From Haemophilus parainfluenzae (lineage in GTDB: Bacteria; Pseudomonadota; Gammaproteobacteria; Enterobacterales; Pasteurellaceae): a stretch of 64,000 bases of DNA. Both the position numbers and the translations under genes were made by a program. Under the pieces are notes generated by a model. That model was not told the origin of the DNA. It searched no databases and was given only the letters and a program-made list of their open reading frames with translations. Of this stretch, positions 39,760-53,443 are shown one piece after another (position 1 is the first letter of the stretch; every line of letters begins with the position of its first letter). The stretch covers positions 62,001 through 126,000 of the forward strand of contig NZ_QEPQ01000004.1 in assembly GCF_003252795.1 (NCBI RefSeq), read 5' to 3'.

Positions 39760-39781
39760 TCCCTCTCTTTTATGAGAGGGA
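39760..39781 (+). other. Hairpin between ilvD and ilvA
   Basis: CCCTCTC (39761-39767) and GAGAGGG (39774-39780) form a perfect stem, but A-rich sequence follows rather than a U-run. It could be a processing or stabilising hairpin rather than a terminator. Confidence 0.4.
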
Positions 39782-39832
39782 TAAATAAAATAAAGAAAAT
39801 TTAACCGCACTTCATCATAAACAACAAATATC

Positions 39833-41374
39833 ATGAAAAACCTACTCACCAATCCTCAACCCTCTCAATCGGATTACATTAACGCGATTGTTAAACTTGG
39901 CTCCAGAGTATATGAAGCCGCTACTGTAACCCCGCTACAAAAAATGGGAAAATTGTCTGATCGCCTACATAATAATATTTGGATTAAGCGTGAAGACCGC
40001 CAGCCAGTAAATAGCTTTAAACTGCGTGGTGCCTATGCAATGATTTCCAGCCTTTCTGATGAACAAAAACAGGCTGGTGTTATTGCTGCTTCTGCGGGCA
40101 ATCATGCGCAAGGCGTAGCATTATCAGCGAAACAACTTGGGCTAAAAGCATTGATCGTTATGCCACAAAACACACCAAGCATTAAAGTGGATGCAGTTCG
40201 CGGTTTTGGTGGTGAAGTGTTGCTACACGGAGCCAATTTTGATGAAGCCAAAGCTAAAGCTATTGAGCTTTCAAAATCTAAACATATGACATTTATCCCG
40301 CCGTTTGATCATCCATTGGTTATCGCTGGGCAAGGTACATTGGCGATGGAAATGTTGCAACAAGTTGCCGATTTGGATTATGTCTTTGTACAAGTCGGAG
40401 GTGGTGGTCTCGCCGCTGGCGTAGCCATTTTACTCAAACAATTTATGCCGGAAATTAAAGTCATTGGTGTCGAATCCAAAGATTCAGCTTGTTTGAATGC
40501 GGCCTTAGAAAAAGGTGAACCTACCGATTTAGCACACGTTGGCTTATTTGCTGATGGTGTAGCAGTAAAACGTATTGGTGACGAAACATTCCGTTTATGT
40601 CAAAAATATTTAGACGGTATGGTATTGGTAGACAGCGATGAAGTTTGTGCGGCAATGAAAGATTTATTCGAAAACGTGCGTGCTGTCGCAGAACCTTCTG
40701 GTGCCTTAGGATTAGCCGGTTTAAAGAAATACGTAAAACAAAACAATCTGGAAGGCAAAAATATGGCGGCAATTTTATCTGGTGCCAATCTTAACTTCCA
40801 TACATTGCGTTATGTTTCAGAACGTTGCGAAATTGGTGAAAACCGTGAAGCTTTACTGGCGGTAACCATGCCGGAACAGCCTGGCAGCTTCTTAAAATTT
40901 GCTCATGTCATCGGCAACCGTGCGGTAACAGAATTCAGTTATCGTTATGCAGATAATCAAAAAGCCTGTATTTTCGTTGGTGTGCGCACGGCTAATGAAG
41001 CTGAAAAATCGGAAATTATTGCTGATTTAACGAAAAATGGTTTTGATGTAGAAGATATGTCTGATGATGATATTGCGAAAACTCACGTACGTTATTTAAT
41101 GGGTGGACGAGTATCCAATCATCATGAACGACTTTATAGCTTTGAATTTCCAGAGCAAAAAGGCGCTTTACTTAAATTCTTAGAGATTTTGGGTAAACGT
41201 TGGAATATTTCATTATTCCATTATCGTGCACATGGAGCCGATTACGGTAATATTCTTGCGGCTTTCCAATTAGGCGAAAAAGATAACGTAGAATTTGAAC
41301 AAGCTTTAGCAGAACTCGGCTATGTTTATGAAGATGTGAGTGAAAGTAAAGCATATCGATATTTCTTACGATAG
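39833..41374 (+). CDS. ilvA: Threonine deaminase (biosynthetic)
   Basis: PLP enzyme converting threonine to 2-oxobutyrate, the first step of isoleucine synthesis. It has 513 residues. The PLP lysine is in NSFKLRGAYAMI and the phosphate loop SAGNHAQGVALSA. Two C-terminal ACT-like regulatory domains (from about residue 330) give isoleucine feedback. Last gene of the ilv operon. Uptake core just upstream (39804). Confidence 0.97.
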   Translation: MKNLLTNPQPSQSDYINAIVKLGSRVYEAATVTPLQKMGKLSDRLHNNIWIKREDRQPVNSFKLRGAYAMISSLSDEQKQAGVIAASAGNHAQGVALSAKQLGLKALIVMPQNTPSIKVDAVRGFGGEVLLHGANFDEAKAKAIELSKSKHMTFIPPFDHPLVIAGQGTLAMEMLQQVADLDYVFVQVGGGGLAAGVAILLKQFMPEIKVIGVESKDSACLNAALEKGEPTDLAHVGLFADGVAVKRIGDETFRLCQKYLDGMVLVDSDEVCAAMKDLFENVRAVAEPSGALGLAGLKKYVKQNNLEGKNMAAILSGANLNFHTLRYVSERCEIGENREALLAVTMPEQPGSFLKFAHVIGNRAVTEFSYRYADNQKACIFVGVRTANEAEKSEIIADLTKNGFDVEDMSDDDIAKTHVRYLMGGRVSNHHERLYSFEFPEQKGALLKFLEILGKRWNISLFHYRAHGADYGNILAAFQLGEKDNVEFEQALAELGYVYEDVSESKAYRYFLR

Positions 41375-41381
41375 AAAAATA

Positions 41382-41412
41382 AAAAGAGCGGTCAAAATAA
41401 CCGCTCTTTTTT
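41382..41412. terminator. Bidirectional terminator between ilvA and atpC
   Basis: AAAAGAGCGGT (41382-41392) and ACCGCTCTTTT (41400-41410) form an 11-bp stem with a 7-nt loop, flanked by A and T runs. The genes on either side converge. Confidence 0.88.
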
Positions 41413-41424
41413 ATTATCATTAAC

Positions 41425-41853
41425 TTATCGTTTTGATTTAACGAGTTTTTCAGTAAGTTCGTAAGCACGAAGTTTCGCTAACTCTTTAGAAAGTTTAGCT
41501 ACAAGTAAATCATGATCCACATCAACTGCGTGATTCACAATATTTTCTTCCGCTTTACGTTTTGCTTCACGAATACGATCTGCATCTAACTCGCTACCGC
41601 GAATTGCAACATCGGCAAGTACCGTTACTACTTTAGGTTGAACTTCTAAGAAGCCGCCTGAAACATAGATAACTTCTTCATTGCCATCTTCAAGGGTGAA
41701 TTTAACAATCCCTGGCTTAATCGCCGTCATCAAAGGGGTGTGGTTTGGTAAAATACCAAGTTCACCTTCCACACCTGTTGCTTGGATTTGTTTAACAGCA
41801 CCTTCAAAGATTTTTCGCTCTGCGCTGACTATTATTAGGTTAAATGTCGCCAT
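41425..41853 (-). CDS. atpC: ATP synthase subunit epsilon
   Basis: Central-stalk subunit and inhibitor of F1. It has 142 residues: N-terminal beta-sandwich ([37 protein letters not shown]) and C-terminal helical hairpin rich in K/E. Last gene of the atp operon. Confidence 0.96.
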   Translation of the reverse strand: MATFNLIIVSAERKIFEGAVKQIQATGVEGELGILPNHTPLMTAIKPGIVKFTLEDGNEEVIYVSGGFLEVQPKVVTVLADVAIRGSELDADRIREAKRKAEENIVNHAVDVDHDLLVAKLSKELAKLRAYELTEKLVKSKR

Positions 41854-41883
41854 TTTTGTTCTCCTTCAAATGACTTGAAGTGA

Positions 41884-44143
<2,260 letters not shown>

Positions 44144-44161
44144 CTTATTTCTCCGTTACTT

Positions 44162-45703
44162 TTACCACGCGCTGTTGGCTTTAAAGTTATCCAAAATCGA
44201 TTTCAATGATGCTTTAACTTCATCATTGTAATTACCGGTTTTGGTCAATTCAGCCATAAACTCGCTGTGGTTACGGCGAGCGTAATCTAAAAGTGCAGCT
44301 TCAAAACTTGCAATTTTTTGCAATTCCACATCTTCTAAATAGCCAAACTCAACCGCGAAAAGCAACACAGATTGCTCTGCTACGCTAAGCGGTACATATT
44401 GTTTTTGTTTCAATAATTCAGTGACTTTTTCACCGTGAGAAAGTTGTTTGCGGGTAGCATCATCAAGGTCAGATGCGAACTGAGCAAACGCCGCTAATTC
44501 ACGATATTGAGCTAATGCGGTACGGATACCACCAGCTAATTTTTTCACTACTTTAGTTTGTGCAGAACCACCCACACGAGATACCGAAATACCAGGGTTT
44601 ACCGCTGGACGAATACCAGAGTTAAATAAGTTAGATTCTAAGAAAATCTGACCATCGGTAATCGAAATTACGTTGGTTGGAACGAATGCTGAAACGTCAC
44701 CTGCTTGAGTTTCAATAATTGGAAGAGCGGTTAAAGAACCTGTTTTTCCTTTTACTGCACCTTGAGTGAATTTTTCTACGTATTCTTCATTTACACGCGC
44801 TGCACGTTCAAGTAAACGTGAGTGTAGATAGAATACGTCACCTGGATAGGCTTCACGACCTGGTGGACGACGTAATAATAATGAAATTTGACGATAAGCA
44901 ACGGCTTGTTTTGATAAGTCATCGTAAACGATTAACGCATCTTCACCGCGATCACGGAAATATTCACCCATTGCACAACCAGCGTAAGGTGCTAAATATT
45001 GTAACGCAGCTGATTCAGATGCTGATGCTGCAACAACGATTGTGTTTTCAAGCGCACCGTGCTCTTCTAATTTACGCACTACGTTTGCAATAGTCGACGC
45101 TTTTTGACCGATCGCTACATAGATACATTTAATACCTGAATCACGTTGGTTAATAATTGCGTCGATTGCTAATGCTGTTTTACCCGTTTGACGGTCACCG
45201 ATGATTAACTCACGTTGACCACGACCGATTGGAACCATGGAGTCAACCGCTTTATAACCGGTTTGTACAGGCTGATCAACAGATTTACGATCGATAACAC
45301 CTGGTGCAATCACTTCAACAGGAGAGAAACCATCGTTTTCAATTTCACCTTTACCATCGATTGGCTGGCCAAGTGTATTTACCACACGACCTAATAAACC
45401 ACGACCAACTGGTACTTCAAGGATACGACCAGTACATTGTACTTCCATACCTTCCGCTAAATCTGCGTAAGGACCCATTACTACCGCACCAACAGAATCA
45501 CGTTCAAGGTTAAGTGCCATTGCGTAACGGTTGCCTGGTAAGGCGATCATTTCGCCTTGCATCACATCGCTTAAGCCATGAATACGAATAATCCCGTCAC
45601 TTACAGAAACAATAGTCCCTGTATTACGGGCTTCGCTCACCACGTCAAATTGAGCGATGCGTTTTTTAATCAATTCACTAATTTCAGTTGAATTTAGTTG
45701 CAT
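44162..45703 (-). CDS. atpA: ATP synthase subunit alpha
   Basis: Non-catalytic nucleotide-binding F1 subunit, 513 residues. P-loop [13 protein letters not shown], and the [17 protein letters not shown] signature near residue 365. Preserved order after atpH with a 12-bp gap. Confidence 0.98.
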   Translation of the reverse strand: MQLNSTEISELIKKRIAQFDVVSEARNTGTIVSVSDGIIRIHGLSDVMQGEMIALPGNRYAMALNLERDSVGAVVMGPYADLAEGMEVQCTGRILEVPVGRGLLGRVVNTLGQPIDGKGEIENDGFSPVEVIAPGVIDRKSVDQPVQTGYKAVDSMVPIGRGQRELIIGDRQTGKTALAIDAIINQRDSGIKCIYVAIGQKASTIANVVRKLEEHGALENTIVVAASASESAALQYLAPYAGCAMGEYFRDRGEDALIVYDDLSKQAVAYRQISLLLRRPPGREAYPGDVFYLHSRLLERAARVNEEYVEKFTQGAVKGKTGSLTALPIIETQAGDVSAFVPTNVISITDGQIFLESNLFNSGIRPAVNPGISVSRVGGSAQTKVVKKLAGGIRTALAQYRELAAFAQFASDLDDATRKQLSHGEKVTELLKQKQYVPLSVAEQSVLLFAVEFGYLEDVELQKIASFEAALLDYARRNHSEFMAELTKTGNYNDEVKASLKSILDNFKANSAW

Positions 45704-45715
45704 CTTGTATTCCTC

Positions 45716-46249
45716 TTATAATTGCAACTCATTTGCGAGACGAGCAAGTTGTCCACGACTACTTCCGTCAATCACAAAATCTTCTGTACGAATCACTACA
45801 CCGGCAATCAGTGAGCTATCTACATTGCAATTTAATTTCACTTTGCGAGCTAATCTTTTTTCCATTGCAGCTGCAATTTTTTCGATTTGTGTTGCATTCA
45901 ATGGTTGTGCTGAAGTTACTTCAACTTCTGCAATAGCTTGATGTTCTTCCACATAATGTTTAAATTCTTCAAACACGGTAGGAATCGCACTCAAACGCTT
46001 ATTTTCAGCCATTAACCGAATAAGATTTTGCCCATATTGATCCAATTGTTCGCCACAAATAGAAATTACTGTATCAGCTAATTTCTGTGCAGAAAGAGAA
46101 CTACTTAAGTAAGCTTTTACCGTTTCATCTTCAGCTATGGCTGCAGCAAAACCTAACATTTCAGTCCATTTTTCAACCGCACTTTGTTCAATGGCAAAGT
46201 CGAATGCAGCTTTTGCATAAGGGCGAGCTATTGTAGTTAATTCTGACAT
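45716..46249 (-). CDS. atpH: ATP synthase subunit delta
   Basis: Peripheral-stalk protein that joins F1 to the b subunits, 177 residues. N-terminal [17 protein letters not shown] and C-terminal [21 protein letters not shown] signatures. Uptake core at 46176. Confidence 0.96.
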   Translation of the reverse strand: MSELTTIARPYAKAAFDFAIEQSAVEKWTEMLGFAAAIAEDETVKAYLSSSLSAQKLADTVISICGEQLDQYGQNLIRLMAENKRLSAIPTVFEEFKHYVEEHQAIAEVEVTSAQPLNATQIEKIAAAMEKRLARKVKLNCNVDSSLIAGVVIRTEDFVIDGSSRGQLARLANELQL

Positions 46250-46261
46250 AAGCTAAGCCTC

Positions 46262-46732
46262 TTATAACTCTGCAACTAATTTATCAATAATGTCATTGTT
46301 TGCCGCTTCATCAATAGAACGACCCACAATTTTCTCAGCACCCGCTACTGCTAATGAAGCCACTTTAACACGTAATTCTTCTTGAACACGTTTACGTTCT
46401 GCTTCTACTTCAGCATAACCTTGAGCAATAATTTTTGCTTTTAGTTCTTCAGCTTCTGCCTTCACTTCGTCTAACACTTCATTGCGACGTTTATTCGCAG
46501 CATCTAAAATTTCTTGAGCTTGTACTTTGGCAGATAAAAGTTCTTGTTCCACAAGATTTTTAGTATCTGCTTGCTCTTTTTTCGCTGCTTCAGCTGACGC
46601 TAACGCGTTCGCAATTTGGCTTTGACGTGTTTCAATCGCATTAATAATTGGTGGCCAAACAAACTTCATGCAGAACCACACGAAAAGTGCGAACGCAATA
46701 AGTTGACCAATCAATGTTGCATTTAAATTCAC
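46262..46732 (-). CDS. atpF: ATP synthase subunit b
   Basis: Peripheral stalk, 156 residues. One N-terminal membrane helix ([22 protein letters not shown]) then a long helix with coiled-coil character. The start codon is GTG at 46732, required by the conserved N-terminus [10 protein letters not shown], and it is supported by an AGGAGG ribosome site 5 nt upstream. Confidence 0.96.
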   Translation of the reverse strand: MNLNATLIGQLIAFALFVWFCMKFVWPPIINAIETRQSQIANALASAEAAKKEQADTKNLVEQELLSAKVQAQEILDAANKRRNEVLDEVKAEAEELKAKIIAQGYAEVEAERKRVQEELRVKVASLAVAGAEKIVGRSIDEAANNDIIDKLVAEL

Positions 46733-46781
46733 AACGTCCTCCTTACTATGCTTGTTTTACGTTGATAAGCAAATAAGGTGA

Positions 46782-48277
<1,496 letters not shown>

Positions 48278-48310
48278 TATCTTATTTTTTTAAAATACAA
48301 AAACTATCTA

Positions 48311-48338
48311 ATTATACCCGTGCTACGAAGAGTTTCAA
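48311..48338 (-). promoter_or_regulatory. Promoter of the atp operon
   Basis: On the minus strand TTGAAA (48333-48338), 16 nt, then a perfect TATAAT (48311-48316), about 35 bp before atpI. One mismatch in twelve to the sigma-70 consensus. Confidence 0.75.
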
Positions 48339-48416
48339 CTTTTAAACCACTAAAAAATGTTAAACAAATCACACTTTTAAAAAATTATTCACAAAATACT
48401 CATAAAAAAGTATGTT

Positions 48417-49028
48417 TTATTGTAAAACGATTAAATGTCGCTCACCTACAAGCTCAGGGACATGCAAAGTAATCACGTCTTTCACTTCGAATTTTTTGTC
48501 TAATTCTTGAACTTCATCTTCGTGATAAATGCCTTTCAAAGCATAAAAATACCCATTTTCTTTTGGCAAATGATGACACCAATCTGTCATATCTTTTAAC
48601 GAAGCAAATGCACGACTTAATATACCGTCGAATTTTTGTTCAGGTTGGTATTCCTCAACACGGCTAAGAACAGGTTCTACATTTGTTAGTGCTAACTCAC
48701 GTACTGCATTTCGAATGAAGCTAATACGCTTACCTAAACTATCTAACAAGACAAATTGCTTGGTGGGGTTAATAATGGCTAAAGGCAGGCCTGGCAAGCC
48801 TGGACCTGTTCCTACATCAATAAAACGATCTCCTTGTAAATGAGGACTAACAACAATACTATCCAAGATATGTTTTACTAACATTTCTTGTGGATCACGT
48901 ACAGAGGTTAAATTATAAGCTTTGTTCCATTTATGGAGTAATTGTACCAACTGAATCAGCTGATCTTTTTGCAGATCGGTTAATTGAATTTCTGCTTGAG
49001 CCAGTAAATTTTCGAGTTTTGCTTTCAT
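48417..49028 (-). CDS. rsmG: 16S rRNA (guanine-527-N7)-methyltransferase
   Basis: SAM-dependent methyltransferase (GidB), 203 residues. SAM motif [17 protein letters not shown], and [18 protein letters not shown] upstream. It follows mnmG as in the classical gidA-gidB order, but with a terminator and about 170 bp between. Confidence 0.96.
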   Translation of the reverse strand: MKAKLENLLAQAEIQLTDLQKDQLIQLVQLLHKWNKAYNLTSVRDPQEMLVKHILDSIVVSPHLQGDRFIDVGTGPGLPGLPLAIINPTKQFVLLDSLGKRISFIRNAVRELALTNVEPVLSRVEEYQPEQKFDGILSRAFASLKDMTDWCHHLPKENGYFYALKGIYHEDEVQELDKKFEVKDVITLHVPELVGERHLIVLQ

Positions 49029-49146
49029 TTTTCTATCTATCTTGTCTGTTTGTCGTCATTCTACTTGAAAGTGCGGTTAAAATCCTTAGTGTTTTTATTT
49101 CAGCAAAAATTTAGCCTACCAATTACATCTTTTTAATTTGTAATAT

Positions 49147-49178
49147 AAAAAAGTGCGATGAAAATTCACCGCACTTTT
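49147..49178 (-). terminator. Terminator after mnmG
   Basis: AAAAGTGCG (49149-49157) pairs with CGCACTTTT (49170-49178), extended inward by TGAA/TTCA after one mismatch; a U-run follows on the minus strand. The right arm is a full uptake core (49168-49176), the left a degenerate one. Confidence 0.75.
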
Positions 49179-49198
49179 GCTTTCAATACCTGAGAAGT

Positions 49199-51088
49199 TT
49201 ACTCCCCACGTTTTAGCATGCCTTGTTTTTTCAAATTAACCAGAATAATTGAAATTGCTGCAGGAGTAACACCTGAAATTCGGCTTGCTTGACCAATGGA
49301 AACTGGACGATGCTGTTCCAACTTCGCATGCACTTCATTAGATAAACCAGACACTTTGCTGTAATCAAAGTTAGCCGGGATAGCTGTATTTTCGTGGCGT
49401 TTTTGTTTTTCAATTTCTTCTTGTTGATGCTCAATATAGCCTTGATATTTAATGGCAATTTCCACTTGTTCTACGGCTTCTCTGTCTTCCATTGCCGGTT
49501 TATATGGCGTTAAAGAAGTCAAAATATCGTAGGTCATTTCCGGACGGCGCAATAAATCTTCACCGCTGGCCTCACGCACAAGTGGGCTGCCAAGTACTTT
49601 ATTCGCTTCTTCTAAATATTCAGAGCGTGGATGCAGCCAAATGCTGCGTAAGCGCTGGCGTTCTTGTTCAATATTTTCCATTTTTTGATTGAAGCGTGCC
49701 CAGCGAGCCTCATCAATCAAACCTAATTCATGGGCAATTGGCGTTAAACGAATGTCTGCATTGTCTTCACGTAATAACAAACGGTATTCAGCACGAGAAG
49801 TAAATACACGATACGGTTCTTTGGTGCCAAGCGTGCAAAGATCATCCACTAATACACCTGTATAAGATTGATCGCGACGTGGATACCATGCATCTTTCTC
49901 TTGTACGTAAAGACCTGCGTTAATCCCCGCCAATAAGCCTTGTGCTGCCGCTTCTTCATAACCGGTTGTACCGTTAATTTGACCCGCAAAGAATAAACCC
50001 GAAATCGATTTAGTTTCTAACGTTGGTTTTAAGTCACGTGGATCAAAATAATCATATTCAATGGCATAACCTGGTTTAATGATGCGAGCTTTTTCCAAAC
50101 CTTTCATAGAATTTACAATGCCCATTTGCACGTCAAACGGCAAACTGGTAGAAATTCCATTTGGATAAACTTCATTGCTGGTTAAGCCTTCTGGTTCCAA
50201 ATAAATTTGATGTGAATTACGATCTGCAAAACGCATCACTTTATCTTCAATGGATGGACAATAACGTGGACCGATCCCTTCAATCACTCCAGTATACATT
50301 GGACTGCGATCCAAGTTATTACGTATCACTTCATGGGTTTGTTCATTGGTATGGGTGATATAACAAGGAATTTGTTGAGGGTGATCAGATACCGATCCCA
50401 TAAAAGAAAATACAGGTAATACAGCATCACCATGTTGTTTAGCCAATATATCAAAATTGATCGTGCGTGCATCAATACGCGGTGGCGTACCCGTTTTTAA
50501 ACGATCAACACGTAAATTCAGATCACGTAAACGATGAGAAAGTGTAACAGATGCCGGATCACCAGCTCGACCACCTTCATAATGTTCTAAACCAATATGG
50601 ATCTTACCCGCTAAGAAAGTACCGGCTGTTAAAATGACTGATTTAGCACGGAATTTAAGCCCCATTTTGGTTTCCACTCCACAAACGCGATCTTGTTCAA
50701 TTAAAATATCGGTTACTTCTTGTTGAAAAATATCTAAATTTGGTTGGTTTTCAAGTGCGATACGTACGGCTTGGCGATATAACACGCGGTCAGCTTGAGC
50801 ACGAGTTGCACGTACAGCAGGCCCTTTACTGCTGTTTAAAGTACGAAATTGAATACCCGCCCTATCTGCAGCATGCGCCATTAAGCCGCCCATAGCATCC
50901 ACTTCTTTCACTAAATGGCCTTTACCAATACCACCAATAGCAGGGTTACATGACATTTGTCCAAGGGTATCAACATTATGTGTCAATAACAGGGTTTTTA
51001 ATCCCATACGTGCTGGTGCCAATGCGGCTTCTGTACCGGCATGACCGCCACCAACAACGATCACATCATAATTTTCGGTGTAAAACAT
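49199..51088 (-). CDS. mnmG: tRNA uridine 5-carboxymethylaminomethyl modification enzyme MnmG
   Basis: FAD enzyme (GidA) that with MnmE makes cmnm5U at tRNA wobble position 34. It has 629 residues. FAD motif [20 protein letters not shown], and [19 protein letters not shown] downstream. Transcribed away from the adjacent oriC, as in E. coli. Confidence 0.97.
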   Translation of the reverse strand: MFYTENYDVIVVGGGHAGTEAALAPARMGLKTLLLTHNVDTLGQMSCNPAIGGIGKGHLVKEVDAMGGLMAHAADRAGIQFRTLNSSKGPAVRATRAQADRVLYRQAVRIALENQPNLDIFQQEVTDILIEQDRVCGVETKMGLKFRAKSVILTAGTFLAGKIHIGLEHYEGGRAGDPASVTLSHRLRDLNLRVDRLKTGTPPRIDARTINFDILAKQHGDAVLPVFSFMGSVSDHPQQIPCYITHTNEQTHEVIRNNLDRSPMYTGVIEGIGPRYCPSIEDKVMRFADRNSHQIYLEPEGLTSNEVYPNGISTSLPFDVQMGIVNSMKGLEKARIIKPGYAIEYDYFDPRDLKPTLETKSISGLFFAGQINGTTGYEEAAAQGLLAGINAGLYVQEKDAWYPRRDQSYTGVLVDDLCTLGTKEPYRVFTSRAEYRLLLREDNADIRLTPIAHELGLIDEARWARFNQKMENIEQERQRLRSIWLHPRSEYLEEANKVLGSPLVREASGEDLLRRPEMTYDILTSLTPYKPAMEDREAVEQVEIAIKYQGYIEHQQEEIEKQKRHENTAIPANFDYSKVSGLSNEVHAKLEQHRPVSIGQASRISGVTPAAISIILVNLKKQGMLKRGE

Positions 51089-51358
51089 ATATATATCTCT
51101 TCGTCTTCAATTTGATCTTCGATCTAAAAATAGGCGCTATTCTACTGAAAATTACGTGTGCTTGAAAGCAAGAATTCAATTTGTGATAAGAGAAGATCGA
51201 GAGGTAATAAAGATAAGATCTATTTATATATAAAGATCTTACTATTGTTACTATTAAGATCCTTTTACCTTGTGAATAAGATCCTTTTCCTTTTTTAAAT
51301 GAAGAAGTTAGATCATTTTAGACTGTGTTGAAATGTCGTCAGTTTGGAGGCTTTTTTT

Positions 51359-51367
51359 TGTGGATAA
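51359..51367 (-). promoter_or_regulatory. DnaA box
   Basis: TGTGGATAA, a perfect DnaA box on the minus strand, nearest to the AT-rich unwinding region (the E. coli R1 position). Confidence 0.9.
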
Positions 51368-51376
51368 CCTTTAATT

Positions 51377-51385
51377 TTATCCACA
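51377..51385 (+). promoter_or_regulatory. DnaA box
   Basis: TTATCCACA, a perfect DnaA box on the plus strand, 9 bp from the previous box and in opposite orientation. Confidence 0.9.
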
Positions 51386-51448
51386 GCTAAAACAATCATC
51401 ATATTTACTCAGTGGAAAAGAACAAGTTTTTGACAGGTTTTATCAAAG

Positions 51449-51457
51449 TTATCCACA
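51449..51457 (+). promoter_or_regulatory. DnaA box
   Basis: TTATCCACA, perfect, following TGACAGG. The context resembles the E. coli R4 box at the mioC end. Confidence 0.9.
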
Positions 51458-51466
51458 GGTTATTTT

Positions 51467-51475
51467 TTTGGATAA
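51467..51475 (-). promoter_or_regulatory. Near-consensus DnaA box
   Basis: TTTGGATAA (minus strand TTATCCAAA), one mismatch from the consensus, 9 bp from the previous box. Confidence 0.6.
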
Positions 51476-51482
51476 TGGATAA

Positions 51483-51512
51483 AGAAAAAGCGATAACTCA
51501 AATTATCGCTTT
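51483..51512 (-). terminator. Terminator after mioC, at the edge of oriC
   Basis: AAAGCGATAA (51487-51496) and TTATCGCTTT (51503-51512) pair perfectly around a 6-nt loop, followed on the minus strand by TTTTTC. It would stop mioC transcription before it enters oriC. The right arm touches the mioC stop. Confidence 0.8.
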
Positions 51513-51519
51513 ATTATGA

Positions 51520-51957
51520 CTAAAGTGCATGAATAAATTGTGGTAGCCAATCTTCCGCAAATTGCTCTTGATCATCAACATGTAAGACATCGATTTTTAA
51601 ACTCTCGCAAATTTTGACCGCACTTTTTTCACTTAATTGTGTTTCGACTTTATTCACGGCATGACAGAATGTATCGTAATCTGAATTGCCTAAGCCTACA
51701 ACGGCAAAGCGGAGGGAAGATAAATCTTTATCTGATGCCGCAATTTGTTCAAAGAGTGGTTTCAAATTATCAGGCAATTCACCTGCGCCATGTGTTGAAG
51801 TGACAATCAACCAAATATTTTCATCAATCACATCATCAAGTTCTGGACCGTGGAAAAGTACGGTAGAAAAATCTTGTGTTTTTAACACCTCTTCTAAATG
51901 CTCCGCCACATATTCAGCGCCACCTAATGTGCTGCCTGAAATCACGCAAATATTCAT
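51520..51957 (-). CDS. mioC: Flavodoxin-like protein MioC
   Basis: FMN-binding flavodoxin-type protein, 145 residues. FMN loop [29 protein letters not shown] and [15 protein letters not shown] are typical. In E. coli it is linked to biotin synthase activity, and its transcription toward oriC affects initiation. AGGAAA precedes the start. Uptake core at 51617. Confidence 0.93.
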   Translation of the reverse strand: MNICVISGSTLGGAEYVAEHLEEVLKTQDFSTVLFHGPELDDVIDENIWLIVTSTHGAGELPDNLKPLFEQIAASDKDLSSLRFAVVGLGNSDYDTFCHAVNKVETQLSEKSAVKICESLKIDVLHVDDQEQFAEDWLPQFIHAL

Positions 51958-51973
51958 ATTGTTTCCTAATAAG

Positions 51974-52001
51974 AAAAAAGGCTTAGATTTTCTAAGCCTT
52001 T
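51974..52001 (-). terminator. Terminator after zapB
   Basis: AAAGGCTTAGA (51977-51987) and TCTAAGCCTTT (51991-52001) form a perfect stem; the minus-strand tail is TTTTTTCTT. It separates zapB from mioC. Confidence 0.85.
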
Positions 52002-52008
52002 ATAGTCA

Positions 52009-52227
52009 TTATACGTTGTCGAATTTACCCAACAATGAACGAATGTGTTCTTGCCAGTTGCGGTGTTCATTTCTAAGTTGCTCGTTTTCATGTTGCAACG
52101 CTTCTACCGCTTGTTGAGATTGATTTTTTTGTTCTTTTAATTCTTCCACTTCAAGTTGAAGTAATTGAATGGTTTCTACTGCTTGTCTAATTTTTTCTTC
52201 AAGCTGATCTAAAATTTCTAAAGACAT
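52009..52227 (-). CDS. zapB: Cell division protein ZapB
   Basis: 72-residue coiled-coil protein (LEILDQLEEKIRQAVETIQL, heptad pattern throughout) that links ZapA/FtsZ to MatP in Z-ring assembly. The length and the C-terminal WQEHIRSLLGKF match the family. Confidence 0.92.
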   Translation of the reverse strand: MSLEILDQLEEKIRQAVETIQLLQLEVEELKEQKNQSQQAVEALQHENEQLRNEHRNWQEHIRSLLGKFDNV

Positions 52228-52370
52228 AGTGATTTCCTTTTTTAAAATAAGTCCGAAACGGCTTTATTCTACCCACTTAATCCTATTTTTAAAAGCCTCT
52301 TGTCAAAATTTATTATGCAAACGTTTGCTTAGTGATAAAATAGCGAGACTTTTTGCATTGGGAGAGAAAA

Positions 52371-53384
52371 ATGAATCGTGCATTAGCTATTGAATTTTCA
52401 AGAGTAACCGAAGCAGCTGCATTAGCGGCTTATACTTGGCTTGGACGTGGTAATAAAAATGCGGCAGATGAGGCGGCAGTTAAAGCCATGCGTTATATGC
52501 TGAATTTAATCCATATGGACGGTGAAATTGTGATTGGTGAAGGGGAAATTGACGAAGCACCAATGCTTTATATTGGCGAAAAAGTAGGGTCAGGTAATGG
52601 TGAACTCGTTTCTATTGCGGTTGATCCAATTGATGGCACAAGAATGACAGCAATGGGCCAATCAAATGCGATTTCAGTATTGGCTGCTGGCGGTAAACGA
52701 ACCTTCTTAAAAGCGCCAGATATGTATATGGAAAAATTGGTTGTTGGTCCTGAAGTGAAAGGCATGATTGATTTAAGTTTACCTATTGAACAAAATCTTC
52801 GCCGTGTGGCTTCTCGTTTAGGTAAATCCTTATCGGATTTAACCGTGATGGTGCTCGCTAAACCACGTCATGATGAAGTGATTAAGCAAATGCATAATCT
52901 TGGTATTCGTGTGATGGCTATTCCAGATGGTGATGTTGCTGCTTCGGTTTTATGTTGCTTACCGGATGCTGAAGTGGATATGGTTTATGGCATTGGTGGT
53001 GCACCTGAAGGTGTGGCAGCTGCCGCTGCAATTCGCGCATTAGGTGGGGATATGCAAGCTCGCCTTATTCCACGTAATGAAGTGAAAGGCGATACAGAAG
53101 AAAACCGTAAAATTGCCGCAAAAGAAGTTCAACGTTGTGAAGCCTTAGGTGTGAAGGTCAATGAAATCTTAAAATTAGAGGATTTAGTACGTGATGATAA
53201 CCTTGTTTTTGCCGCAACGGGAATTACGCACGGTGAATTACTCAAAGGAATTTCTCACCGTGGCAACTTGGCAACCACAGAAACCTTATTAATTCGTGGT
53301 AAATCACGCACCATCCGTAAAATCCAATCTATCCATTATCTTGATAGAAAAGATTCTGAAATCTATGAGATTTTAAGAAATTAG
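52371..53384 (+). CDS. glpX: Class II fructose-1,6-bisphosphatase
   Basis: Gluconeogenic phosphatase, 337 residues from the ATG at 52371 (MNRALAIEFSRVTEAA) preceded by GGGAGAG. Metal and substrate motifs GEGEIDEAPML, VDPIDGTRMTAMG and PDGDVAASVL are present. Not in a glp operon here; it stands alone, divergent from zapB. Confidence 0.95.
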   Translation: MNRALAIEFSRVTEAAALAAYTWLGRGNKNAADEAAVKAMRYMLNLIHMDGEIVIGEGEIDEAPMLYIGEKVGSGNGELVSIAVDPIDGTRMTAMGQSNAISVLAAGGKRTFLKAPDMYMEKLVVGPEVKGMIDLSLPIEQNLRRVASRLGKSLSDLTVMVLAKPRHDEVIKQMHNLGIRVMAIPDGDVAASVLCCLPDAEVDMVYGIGGAPEGVAAAAAIRALGGDMQARLIPRNEVKGDTEENRKIAAKEVQRCEALGVKVNEILKLEDLVRDDNLVFAATGITHGELLKGISHRGNLATTETLLIRGKSRTIRKIQSIHYLDRKDSEIYEILRN

Positions 53385-53391
53385 TGAAAAT

Positions 53392-53436
53392 AAAAGAGCG
53401 GTCATAAAAAACAATGAATTTTTTGACCGCTCTTTT
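53392..53436. terminator. Bidirectional terminator between glpX and mutS
   Basis: AAAAGAGCGGTCA (53392-53404) pairs with its complement at 53424-53436; inside, A6 and T6 also pair. The flanking genes converge. Confidence 0.88.
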
Positions 53437-53443
53437 TTATTTC

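Larger units (their letters stand above)
51181..51480. other. Chromosomal replication origin oriC
   Basis: A 431-bp gene-free stretch between mnmG and mioC, the standard gamma-proteobacterial oriC site. The left half is AT-rich with repeated AAGATC motifs (51193, 51215, 51233, 51256, 51278) resembling the E. coli 13-mers (GATCTATTTAT type). The right half has three perfect TTATCCACA DnaA boxes and one near match. Eight GATC sites lie between 51114 and 51314 and none from there to 51519. Confidence 0.92.
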
